Positions 1 to 6,793 of a stretch of DNA of 14,058 nt are shown one piece after another. The DNA is from WGMK01 sp046047315 (GTDB taxonomy: Bacteria > Hydrogenedentota > Hydrogenedentia > Hydrogenedentales > JAEUWI01). The notes under the pieces were generated by a model. That model was not told the origin of the DNA, did not search any database, and saw nothing but the letters and a program-made list of their open reading frames with translations. Numbering within the stretch: position 1 is the first letter of the stretch; each line of letters opens with the position of its first letter. The position numbers and the translations under genes are program-made. The stretch spans positions 1 through 14,058 of the forward strand of contig JBJOID010000030.1 in NCBI GenBank assembly GCA_046047315.1, given 5' to 3'.

Positions 1-1
1 C

Positions 2-340
2 TTCATGCGGCAACTGCGTGAAAAGGCCCCGGAGATCTTGACGTGTTACGACACGCAGGGAGCCATGAAGATGCTGCTCGCGTTGCGGGGAACCGCGTGG
101 GACGCTTATGTACCGGAAAGCGCGATGCTCACCTATTCACCCGGCCTCGAGAAGACGCTGGCCCTGACGCCCGATGAATTGATCAAGCTCCAGTCCAAAG
201 GCATCCACATCCAGATGCACACGATTAATGACGAGCATCAGATGCGTCGCTATCTCAACCTCGGTGTGGACAGCATCCTGACGGACTATCCGACACGGCT
301 TGACGCCGTTCTGGAGGAGCGCGCTGGCGCCACGCGCTGA
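2..340 (+). CDS. Glycerophosphodiester phosphodiesterase family protein, C-terminal part (5' truncated by window edge)
   Basis: The reading frame is open to the left edge, so only about the last 112 residues are present. The end of a GDPD-type TIM barrel is recognisable. Near residues 68-75 is a strand with HTIND, where the family usually has WTVN, and it is followed by the typical closing segment GVDSILTDYP about 15 residues later. Enzymes of this family hydrolyse glycerophosphodiesters to glycerol-3-phosphate and an alcohol using an N-terminal His-Glu and Asp/His metal site. That site lies outside the window, so activity and export cannot be judged. The gene ends with TGA at 338-340, and 74 bp separate it from the next gene on the same strand. 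The Met at position 5 is internal and is not the real start. Family call fairly sure; substrate unknown. Confidence 0.8.
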   Translation, partial: FMRQLREKAPEILTCYDTQGAMKMLLALRGTAWDAYVPESAMLTYSPGLEKTLALTPDELIKLQSKGIHIQMHTINDEHQMRRYLNLGVDSILTDYPTRLDAVLEERAGATR

Positions 341-362
341 CTGGATATCTCTCAGCCGCGCA

Positions 363-391
363 TGGACCTCGCAAGTGAAAGCGGGTATGCT
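363..391 (+). promoter_or_regulatory. Candidate sigma-70-like promoter upstream of the DUF1592 gene
   Basis: TGGACC (363-368) and TATGCT (386-391) are separated by 17 bp. Each matches four of six bases of the classical -35 and -10 consensus. The predicted start would lie around 398, just before the Shine-Dalgarno-like GAGGGA at 405-410, which would leave a very short leader. The spacing is ideal but the boxes are weak, and the sigma factor preference of this organism is unknown. Confidence 0.25.
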
Positions 392-414
392 AGCGGCCTA
401 GGTCGAGGGAAGTC

Positions 415-2397
415 ATGCGCATGCCTTTAGTAACACGCCTCTGCTCGGCAATGTTGGCGCTTTGCGCGGTCGCCCTCACAGGCACGGCCAATGCAGAGGC
501 CTTCGAAGAGACCATTCGCCCGCTGGTGCAGAAATACTGCGTCGAGTGTCATCGCGACGAGAAACTTAAAGGCGACCTCAATCTCGCGCGTTTCGAGTCG
601 ATGCCACAGGTGGTGGAAGCACTGGCGGTTTGGCAACGCTCGGCCAAGCGCATTGAGTCCGGTGAAATGCCCCCCGGCAACGCCCCCAAGCCCACGGACG
701 AGGAACGAAAACTCCTCGTCGAGTGGATCAACGGCATCAAGGCGGATGACCTCGACTGCACGCAAATCGTTAGCGAGGCCAGCCAGAGCTGGTATCCCGG
801 CTATGTGATGAGCCGCCGCCTGAACCGTTTCGAATACGAGAACACCATTCGCGATCTGTTGGGCATCGAGATGGACCTCGCCGCCATGTTTCCCGCCGAT
901 GGCGCGGGTGGCGAAGGCTTCGACACCAATGGCAATGCCCTGTTCATCTCGGCGATTCAGATGGAAAAATATGTGGCGGCGGCCGACCTGGTGATCGAGA
1001 CTGCGTTCTCGGGGGCAAGGACCGCGGCACATGGCCGACTGAAGGGACAGGCCCGCGTGACGCCACGGCCCGATCCCGTGCGGCAGCAACAGGCCGACGC
1101 ACGACGCGCGCTGCTGACGGCTTCTCCCGGCCGGGGACTGTCTAAGCGCGATGCCGCCACCCGGGTGTGTCTCGACTTCACCGAGCGGGCATGGCGCCGC
1201 CCCGTGAATCCGGAGGAGATCGAGGGACTGCTCGCGCTGTTTGACAAGGCGCTCCAGGCGGGAGACCGATACGATGAAGCCATAAGACTTCCCCTGAAGG
1301 CCGCGCTCGTATCCCCGCATTTCCTGTTTCTTGCGGAGCCCGAGCCAACCGCCGGCGGCGTGTATCCGCTGGGCGATTACCCGCTGGCTTCACGGCTCTC
1401 CTATTTCCTCTGGGGTTCCATGCCCGACGACTCGCTTTTCGAACTCGCCCGGCAAGGACAGCTTCGGCAACCGGAGGTCTTGGAACGCGAGGTGAAGCGC
1501 ATGCTGCGCGATCCCAAGGCGCTCGCGCTTGGCGAGTTGTTTGCCGGACAGTGGCTTGGGGTATCGCAGCTGGGAGAACTGACACGCCCGGATGAAACCC
1601 GTTATCCGGAGTTCGACGAGGCCCTGGCGGAAGCCGAGCGCCAGGAAGTTGCCCTCTTGTTTCAGGCGGTGGTTGCTGAGAACCGCCCCATCACGGAATT
1701 GATACACACGGATTTCACCTTTGTAAACGAGGCCCTGGCGGAAATCTATGGCATCGAAGGGGTGAAGGGCCCGGAGATGCGGCGCGTGCAGCTGGCGGAT
1801 GCGCGCCGGGGCGGCGTGCTGGGGATGGCGGGCGTGCTGACCGCGACCTCACATCCGCTTCGCACCAGCCCGGTGCTGCGCGGCAAGTGGGTGCTCGAGC
1901 AGATATTGGGCGAACGCGTGCCGCCGCCCCCGCCCGGGGTGCCGCCCCTGCCGGAGGACGAACATCACCTCGAGGGGATGACGCTGCGTCAACGCCTCGA
2001 GGCGCATCGCGCCAATCCGGAGTGCGCAGCCTGCCACCAAACCATGGACCCGATAGGCTTTGGCCTGGAAAACTACGACCCTGTGGGTCGATGGCGCGAG
2101 GAGCAGGCAGGGCTGCCTATCGATTCATTGGGTACGCTCCCATCGGGACAGAGCTTCAACGGTCCCGCCGAACTGAAGGAAATCCTGCTCGCACGCAAGG
2201 ATGATTTCGCGCGGAATCTTTCACGGAAAATGCTGGGCTATGCCTTGGGGCGTTCGCTGACACGCTTCGACGAATGCGTCATCAATGATGGCGTGGCCGC
2301 CTTGCAACAGAATGAGTACCGCCCCGAGGCCATGTTCGTTAAGTTTGTATTGAGTCACCCATTCCGGCACCGCTATAGTGCCGCGGCAACCCCGTGA
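415..2397 (+). CDS. DUF1592-family exported cytochrome-like protein (DUF1587/1595/1592/1588/1585) with two c-type haem motifs
   Basis: A 660-residue protein. An N-terminal signal peptide (hydrophobic residues 8-24, likely cleavage after ANA at residue 27) indicates export. A c-type haem motif CVECH lies at 42-46 in a PSCyt-like segment. It is followed by DUF1587 (about 133-197, SRRLNRFEYENTIRDLLG), a variable linker rich in Arg and Ala (about 200-248), DUF1595 (about 249-306, with ERAWRRPV), DUF1592 (about 316-447), DUF1588 (about 463-562, with HPLRTSPVLRGKW and a second haem motif CAACH at 537-541) and DUF1585 (about 578-652). A run of five prolines sits at 503-507. This architecture is known from Planctomycetota and related phyla; the function is not established, but the haem motifs suggest a periplasmic redox role. 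The downstream DUF1552 gene is translationally coupled. ATG 415 follows GAGGGA at 405-410; ATG 421 is an equally possible start. Confidence 0.93.
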   Translation: MRMPLVTRLCSAMLALCAVALTGTANAEAFEETIRPLVQKYCVECHRDEKLKGDLNLARFESMPQVVEALAVWQRSAKRIESGEMPPGNAPKPTDEERKLLVEWINGIKADDLDCTQIVSEASQSWYPGYVMSRRLNRFEYENTIRDLLGIEMDLAAMFPADGAGGEGFDTNGNALFISAIQMEKYVAAADLVIETAFSGARTAAHGRLKGQARVTPRPDPVRQQQADARRALLTASPGRGLSKRDAATRVCLDFTERAWRRPVNPEEIEGLLALFDKALQAGDRYDEAIRLPLKAALVSPHFLFLAEPEPTAGGVYPLGDYPLASRLSYFLWGSMPDDSLFELARQGQLRQPEVLEREVKRMLRDPKALALGELFAGQWLGVSQLGELTRPDETRYPEFDEALAEAERQEVALLFQAVVAENRPITELIHTDFTFVNEALAEIYGIEGVKGPEMRRVQLADARRGGVLGMAGVLTATSHPLRTSPVLRGKWVLEQILGERVPPPPPGVPPLPEDEHHLEGMTLRQRLEAHRANPECAACHQTMDPIGFGLENYDPVGRWREEQAGLPIDSLGTLPSGQSFNGPAELKEILLARKDDFARNLSRKMLGYALGRSLTRFDECVINDGVAALQQNEYRPEAMFVKFVLSHPFRHRYSAAATP

Positions 2398-2407
2398 GGA
2401 CCGCACA

Positions 2408-3799
2408 ATGAGCCGTGAATCCTGGCGTATATCACGACGCACGATGTTGCGAGGCATGGGAGCCGCCATGGCGCTCCCTGTTCTGGAGGCCATGGCCCCC
2501 AGGAAGGCGGCCGCCGCCGTGGCGGGGGCGAAGCCTCCCGTGCGCATGGCATGCATTTACTTCCCCAACGGCGTGTGGCAGGAAGGGTGGATTCCCCAGG
2601 CGGCCGGCGCCGGGTTTGAACTGCCTTACTCCCTGGAACCCCTGACCGACTTGCGTGACTATGTGACGGTGCTCTCCGGACTGGACAAGGCGAACAGCCG
2701 TTCCGGAGACGGACACTACGCCAAGACGGCCAACTTTCTCACGGGACTGCCGGTCGAGAAGACCACCGGCAAGAACATCAGCGTGGGTGGCATGTCGATG
2801 GACCAGTTCGCGGCGAGCAAACGTGGGCATCTGACCCCCCTGCCTTCGTTGGAACTCGGCATCGATCCCGTCATTTCGGGCATCGACAGCAACGTGGGCT
2901 ATACCCGCCTCTATGGCTCTTACATTTCGTGGCGCAATGCCTCGACGCCCGTCGCCAAGGAGATCAATCCTCGCTTCGTCTATGAACGCCTGTTCGGGGA
3001 AAAGGACGAGAATGGCAAGGAGCGCAAGCTGCGCCGGCGCCGTGAGGACCAGCAGAGCCTGTTGGACCTCGTGCTTGAAGACGCCCGGTCGCTGCGCGCC
3101 CGCCTGGGCCGCGACGACCAGGTGAAGCTGGATGAATACCTGGAGTCAGTGCATGCGGTCGAGAAGCGCATCGAGTTTGCCCTGAAGCCCGACCCTCGCT
3201 ACTGGAAGCCCGAGCCGCTCGGCGAAGCGCCCGTAGCGCCGGAAGAGAAGATTCCGGCGGATTTTCGTGAGCACGTGAAGTTGATGCTGGACCTGATGGT
3301 ATTGGCTTTTCGCACCGACTCGACGCGGGTGCAATCCTTCATGTTCGCCAACGACGTTTCCGGCCGCAACTTTTCTTTCCTCCCCGGCGTGTCGGGTGGA
3401 CACCACGATATGTCCCACCACGAAGGCAAGGAGGAGAAGGCGAAACAGTACCAGGAGATTACCCGCTGGCACGTGGAGCAGCTGGCCTACCTGATGAATC
3501 AGATGCGCGCGATTCCAGAGGGGGAGGGCAACTTGCTCGACAACACCATGCTGCTCTTTGGATCGAGCATCTCGGATGGCAACAGCCACAATCCGAATAA
3601 CCTGCCCATCGTGCTGGGCGGACGCGGCGGCGGCCGCATAGAGTCGGGACAGCATGTGGCCAGCCCCAAGGAAACGCCCCTCTGCAACCTCTATGTCACC
3701 ATGCTCAACGCCTTTGGCGCTCCCGTCGCCTCCTTCGGCGACAGCAACGGCGGCATTAAGGCCATCGATCGCGGATTTGATCCATTCGAGCTGGCGTGA
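2408..3799 (+). CDS. DUF1552 (HXXSHH) family protein with Tat signal
   Basis: A 463-residue protein. The N-terminus carries a twin-arginine motif SRRTMLR (residues 9-15), a hydrophobic stretch and an Ala-rich cleavage region (about 33-39), so export in folded form by Tat is likely. The family signature HDMSHH is at 333-338, preceded by a GGH motif, and a second conserved block SSISDGNSHNPNNLP follows at 386-400. DUF1552 proteins resemble DUF1501-type proteins related to the alkaline phosphatase/sulfatase fold, but no reaction is established. The gene follows a DUF1592 protein, its usual partner, so a joint periplasmic task is inferred. I chose ATG 2408 because AGGA at 2397-2400, overlapping the upstream stop TGA (2395-2397), lies seven bases before it and because the Tat motif then sits near the N-terminus. 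An upstream in-frame ATG at 2378 would overlap the previous gene and is less likely. Confidence 0.92.
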   Translation: MSRESWRISRRTMLRGMGAAMALPVLEAMAPRKAAAAVAGAKPPVRMACIYFPNGVWQEGWIPQAAGAGFELPYSLEPLTDLRDYVTVLSGLDKANSRSGDGHYAKTANFLTGLPVEKTTGKNISVGGMSMDQFAASKRGHLTPLPSLELGIDPVISGIDSNVGYTRLYGSYISWRNASTPVAKEINPRFVYERLFGEKDENGKERKLRRRREDQQSLLDLVLEDARSLRARLGRDDQVKLDEYLESVHAVEKRIEFALKPDPRYWKPEPLGEAPVAPEEKIPADFREHVKLMLDLMVLAFRTDSTRVQSFMFANDVSGRNFSFLPGVSGGHHDMSHHEGKEEKAKQYQEITRWHVEQLAYLMNQMRAIPEGEGNLLDNTMLLFGSSISDGNSHNPNNLPIVLGGRGGGRIESGQHVASPKETPLCNLYVTMLNAFGAPVASFGDSNGGIKAIDRGFDPFELA

Positions 3800-3828
3800 T
3801 CAACGCAATCGACTGAACGCTCTTACCC

Positions 3829-4503
3829 CTAGCGGTTGCGAACATTCTCCTTCGAGTACTTCCTGATGTAGAACTGGTGCATCAGGTGGGCCTCGAAGAT
3901 ATTGATGGTCTTCGCCCCGCCGAGGAACTCCGCCTCGATAAAGGCCTTGCAGGCTTTCTCCAGCACGACACAAGCGACGAAGGCCTCGTCGAGCGTGCGC
4001 CCCACGCAGATGGCGCCGTGGTTGGCCATGAGCGCGGCGTTGCGTCCCTTCAGCGCCTTGACGCAGGTGCGCACCATTTTCTGTGTCGAGGGCAGGGCGT
4101 AGTCCGCAACCCGCACCGTGGGCCCCAGTATCTGAACCTGATCGTCCAGAATCGGCGGCACCTCCCGGCGGGCGGCCGCGACCACGGATGCATTGGTCTG
4201 GTGGGTGTGGATCACCGCGCCCACGTCGCTTCGCGTGCGGTAAAGCTCGGCGTGGACTTTGCGCTCCGAGGAGGGTTTGATGTCGCCCTCGAACTTGCCG
4301 GTCTGGTAGTTCACGATAACCATGTCTTCCGGGCGCAGCTCCTCGTACTCCCGGCCGCTGGGTGTAATCACATAGCGCTCGTCGTCGAGGCGCACGCTGA
4401 CGTTGCCCCAAGTGCCGGCCACGAGACCTTCCTTCAGTAGCTTCAGTCCGCCGTCGCGCACTTGGATACGCGCCACTTCTTCGCTCATGCGCTGTCCGCT
4501 CAT
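3829..4503 (-). CDS. Class II aldolase/adducin family protein (FucA-like)
   Basis: A 224-residue protein of the zinc-dependent class II aldolase family, which includes L-fuculose-1-phosphate and L-ribulose-5-phosphate enzymes and the MtnB dehydratase. Aligned by eye with E. coli FucA, the phosphate-binding segments GTWGNVS (30-36), TPSG (47-50) and PSSE (77-80) are present. The catalytic Glu is E80, and the zinc-ligand histidines are H99 and H101 (in HTHQTNA) and H162 (in NHGAI). All key residues are kept, so an active enzyme cleaving or forming a ketose phosphate is expected; the substrate is not readable. The start ATG (4503-4501) overlaps the stop TGA of the upstream aminotransferase gene as ATGA, which implies translational coupling. 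It is the last gene of a five-gene minus-strand unit and faces the DUF1552 gene across 29 bp. A second Met five codons in is possible but would lose the overlap. Confidence 0.9.
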   Translation of the reverse strand: MSGQRMSEEVARIQVRDGGLKLLKEGLVAGTWGNVSVRLDDERYVITPSGREYEELRPEDMVIVNYQTGKFEGDIKPSSERKVHAELYRTRSDVGAVIHTHQTNASVVAAARREVPPILDDQVQILGPTVRVADYALPSTQKMVRTCVKALKGRNAALMANHGAICVGRTLDEAFVACVVLEKACKAFIEAEFLGGAKTINIFEAHLMHQFYIRKYSKENVRNR

Positions 4504-5993
4504 GCCTGAACTCCTTCCACATTCTTGAATACGCGCTCGAATCGAACAAGCGCATCGTCGATCACCGCGTCGGTGCAGGCTGCGCTGGTGTAAAGGCGGC
4601 TTCCCGAAAGGGTCACGATACCCTCCGCCAGGTATGCAGCCCCGAACTCCTGCATGAGCTTCGTCCGCGCCTCGATGTCTTTCAGTTTGGCGAGCAAGGT
4701 CCAGAACTGGGCAAGGCTCACGCTCATGAGCAGCACGCCCGTGGTCTCAAGGTGGCAAATTGAACCTTGATTGTAGGCGAGGTAGGGCAGCCTGTACTTC
4801 TCGATCAGGGTCTGGAGTCCCTTGGTCAGCCGGTCCCCCGCACGGCCCGCAAGCTCGCAGGCATTGGTGCGCTCCATTTCAACCAGGGTGAAATAGCCCG
4901 CCGCGCAGCTGAGCGGATTGGCCGCCAGCGTCCCTCCCACGTGCACTTTCTTCTTGAGTGCCTTGCCCCCCACACCGGCCGCCAGCATTTCCATATACTG
5001 CCGCTTGCCGCCCAGTCCGCCCGCCGAGGGATACCCCCCCGTGATGGCCTTGCCAAACACCGTGAGATCAGGCGTAATCTTAAAGTAGCCTTGGGCGCCG
5101 GTCATGCCGAGGCGGAATCCCGTCACCACCTCGTCAAACACCAGCAGCGCGCCATAGCGGTCGCAAAGTTCGCGCACTTGCGCATTGTAATCCTTGTCCA
5201 CCGGGCGCGTGCCGCTCTCAGGCCCCACGGGTTCAAGCATCACGCAAGCCGTTCCGCCGCGCAGCTGGTTGAGCGCAAGGCGCCGCTTGAGCGCCTTGAT
5301 GTCATTGGGATAAACCTCATGCGTGCGGCGAAAGATGTACTTGGGGATTCCATGGGCGTTGAAGCTGCCCGTGCCCGGGATGCGCGTTCCGTACGAAAGC
5401 TGGTCGCTCCAGCCATGGTAGGCCCCGCCCAGCTTGATGACGTGCTTCTTGCCCGTGGCCACACGGGCCAGGCGAATGGCGGCCATACAGGCTTCTGTGC
5501 CGCTGCCCAGCATGCGGAACATTTCCGCCCCGCGATACCGCTCCACGATGAATTGCGCCAGCTTCAGCTCGTACTCATGGAAAAGCCCGGTCACCGGGCC
5601 CGTGGTCCGCAGCAGCTCCTCCACCTGTTCCCGCACCACCGCCGGGTTGCTTCCCAGCACCGTCGGTCCTCCCGCTTGCAGGAAGTCGATATAGCGGTTG
5701 CCGTCGAGGTCCTCCAGATGCGCCCCCTCTGCCTTGGTGAAAACCAGCGGGAAGGGATAGCTGAAGGAGAGGTTGTGCTGCACCCCGCCGGGAATGTAAT
5801 TCACCGCCTGGTCGATCATCGTTTTCGAAGCCTGGCAGTGCTCGGCGTAGTACTGGAGATATCGCTCCATCGCTTCGGGCTTGAGCTTCCGCAGCGGCTG
5901 AGAAAGCAGCTTGTCCGCTTTGCGGTAAATCTCTTGCGTATCGTGGTACTCGGAAATTGCAAAACCCGTCTCGGGCACATAGTTCTTGTGCAT
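4500..5993 (-). CDS. Class III aminotransferase, glutamate-1-semialdehyde 2,1-aminomutase-like
   Basis: A 497-residue PLP enzyme of fold type I. The cofactor motifs are GSGTEA (163-168), YHGW (192-195), the Asp-Glu pair D287-E288 (in LLVFDEVVTGFR), the Schiff-base lysine K315 (in VFGKAITGGYPSAG) and the phosphate-binding GGTLAANPLSCAAG (353-366). These most resemble GSAM (HemL) homologues, but the protein is about 60 residues longer at the N-terminus than HemL (about 430), with a helical charged extension before the usual IPGG start (67-70). True HemL would act in haem synthesis. The company of a class II aldolase and nucleoside enzymes, and the absence of other tetrapyrrole genes here, argue for a different amino-group transfer or mutase reaction; this is inference. 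AGAGGA (6000-6005) lies six bases before ATG 5993, fixing the start. A 76-bp gap separates it from the upstream pnp-like gene. Confidence 0.9.
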   Translation of the reverse strand: MHKNYVPETGFAISEYHDTQEIYRKADKLLSQPLRKLKPEAMERYLQYYAEHCQASKTMIDQAVNYIPGGVQHNLSFSYPFPLVFTKAEGAHLEDLDGNRYIDFLQAGGPTVLGSNPAVVREQVEELLRTTGPVTGLFHEYELKLAQFIVERYRGAEMFRMLGSGTEACMAAIRLARVATGKKHVIKLGGAYHGWSDQLSYGTRIPGTGSFNAHGIPKYIFRRTHEVYPNDIKALKRRLALNQLRGGTACVMLEPVGPESGTRPVDKDYNAQVRELCDRYGALLVFDEVVTGFRLGMTGAQGYFKITPDLTVFGKAITGGYPSAGGLGGKRQYMEMLAAGVGGKALKKKVHVGGTLAANPLSCAAGYFTLVEMERTNACELAGRAGDRLTKGLQTLIEKYRLPYLAYNQGSICHLETTGVLLMSVSLAQFWTLLAKLKDIEARTKLMQEFGAAYLAEGIVTLSGSRLYTSAACTDAVIDDALVRFERVFKNVEGVQA

Positions 5994-5999
5994 GGATTT

Positions 6000-6005
6000 T
6001 CCTCT
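6000..6005 (-). promoter_or_regulatory. Ribosome binding site of the aminotransferase gene
   Basis: Read on the minus strand, AGAGGA lies six bases before the ATG at 5993-5991. It is a good Shine-Dalgarno match and supports the full-length N-terminal extension of the aminotransferase. Confidence 0.7.
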
Positions 6006-6069
6006 TGCGACTCAGCTCGACCTGAGACTCCCATCGCAACCAGAAGGATTCGTGGGCCTCATTCGGGAA

Positions 6070-6783
6070 TTATAGCGAATCCAGCGGCGCTTCGGGCACC
6101 TGCCCCACGTTCGCTCGAATCAGGCTCATCAAGCGGACAGATGCTGCCCTCGCGTGGGCGACAACCTCGGCATGCCCGAGATGCCCCGCGCCGCACACGT
6201 TGGTCACCACCGATACGGCCCCGGCGGGCAGGCCAACCTGCTGGCACCGCAGACATTCAGGGGCGGTGCTCATCCCCACCAGGTCCACGCCCAAACTGCG
6301 CAAGGCGGCAATCTCCGAGGGAGTCTCATAGCAGGGACCATGCAGGAAAGCGTAGGTTCCCTCGGCATCGGCGCCCGATACCGCAAGGGATGCGTCCAGC
6401 TCCACCGGCAGACGCAGGGCCCGGCACGGCCAATTCAGGATGCGCCGCACTGCAACCAGGCTACCCACGCGCAGCTCTTGCTTCAGGCTGCCCGCCGCAT
6501 TGGTGAACAGCACACGGGTTGCGCCCAGTCCGCGCAGAACGTCCACGGTTCGCGCGATATCCCCGAAGGCACAACCCTCGTAAACATGACGACGCCCGGA
6601 TTGAAGCAGTAGTTCTTGCTCACCGCCATCCGGGGTCTTCACCATGCCCATCGAATAGCTGGAGGCATGTCCCGCCACGGTGCTGTCCCGAAGCCCAGCG
6701 AATTCCCTGAACTGCCTTTGCCAACAGACCTTGTGGAAAAGCGGGGTCAGGTCGATCCCGGAACCTGCCACGACCGCCAGCAT
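6070..6783 (-). CDS. Purine nucleoside phosphorylase (trimeric PNP/MTAP family), shortened
   Basis: A 237-residue member of the trimeric PNP family, which cleaves purine (deoxy)nucleosides with phosphate to a base and (deoxy)ribose-1-phosphate in the cytoplasm. Visible motifs are GSG (7-9, phosphate-binding Ser8), GRRHVYEG (63-70; Arg64 and His66 match human PNP Arg84 and His86), TNAAGSL (94-100), GPCYETPSE (149-157; Glu153 matches Glu201), MSTAPE (171-176; Ser172 matches Ser220) and TN at 194-195 (Asn195 matches Asn243). The Glu and Asn pair is that of 6-oxopurine (guanosine/inosine) enzymes rather than methylthioadenosine enzymes. Compared with the usual 270-290 residues it lacks about 30 residues between the TNAAG and GPCYET blocks, where a subunit-contact loop normally lies. 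The start ATG 6783 follows GAGGA (6791-6795), which overlaps the stop of the upstream dGTPase gene, ten bases away; the two are probably coupled. Confidence 0.88.
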   Translation of the reverse strand: MLAVVAGSGIDLTPLFHKVCWQRQFREFAGLRDSTVAGHASSYSMGMVKTPDGGEQELLLQSGRRHVYEGCAFGDIARTVDVLRGLGATRVLFTNAAGSLKQELRVGSLVAVRRILNWPCRALRLPVELDASLAVSGADAEGTYAFLHGPCYETPSEIAALRSLGVDLVGMSTAPECLRCQQVGLPAGAVSVVTNVCGAGHLGHAEVVAHARAASVRLMSLIRANVGQVPEAPLDSL

Positions 6784-6793
6784 GCCGCGCTCC

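Noticed and set aside
427..1320. Minus-strand open frame of 297 codons
   Set aside because: Antisense to the DUF1592 gene, whose domains are clear; no independent evidence.
3804..3840. Inverted repeat CGCAATCG / CGGTTGCG between the convergent DUF1552 and aldolase genes, considered as a terminator
   Set aside because: The 21-base loop is long, one pair is a wobble, the right arm lies in the aldolase coding end and there is no T-tract in either direction.
4500..5993. Direct naming of the aminotransferase as HemL
   Set aside because: The N-terminal extension and the coupling to an aldolase make a haem-synthesis role uncertain.
6011..6026. Small hairpin CTCAG-6-CTGAG between the PNP and aminotransferase genes
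   Set aside because: Only five base pairs and no following T-run; too weak to call a terminator or regulatory RNA.
4767..6506. Plus-strand open frame of 579 codons
   Set aside because: It is antisense to the aminotransferase and PNP genes, has no recognisable domain and is rich in His/Arg/Ala as expected for a shadow frame in GC-rich DNA.
6070..6783. Naming the phosphorylase MtnP (methylthioadenosine phosphorylase)
   Set aside because: The YETPSE and TN motifs carry the Glu and Asn typical of 6-oxopurine PNPs, not the MTAP-type residues.
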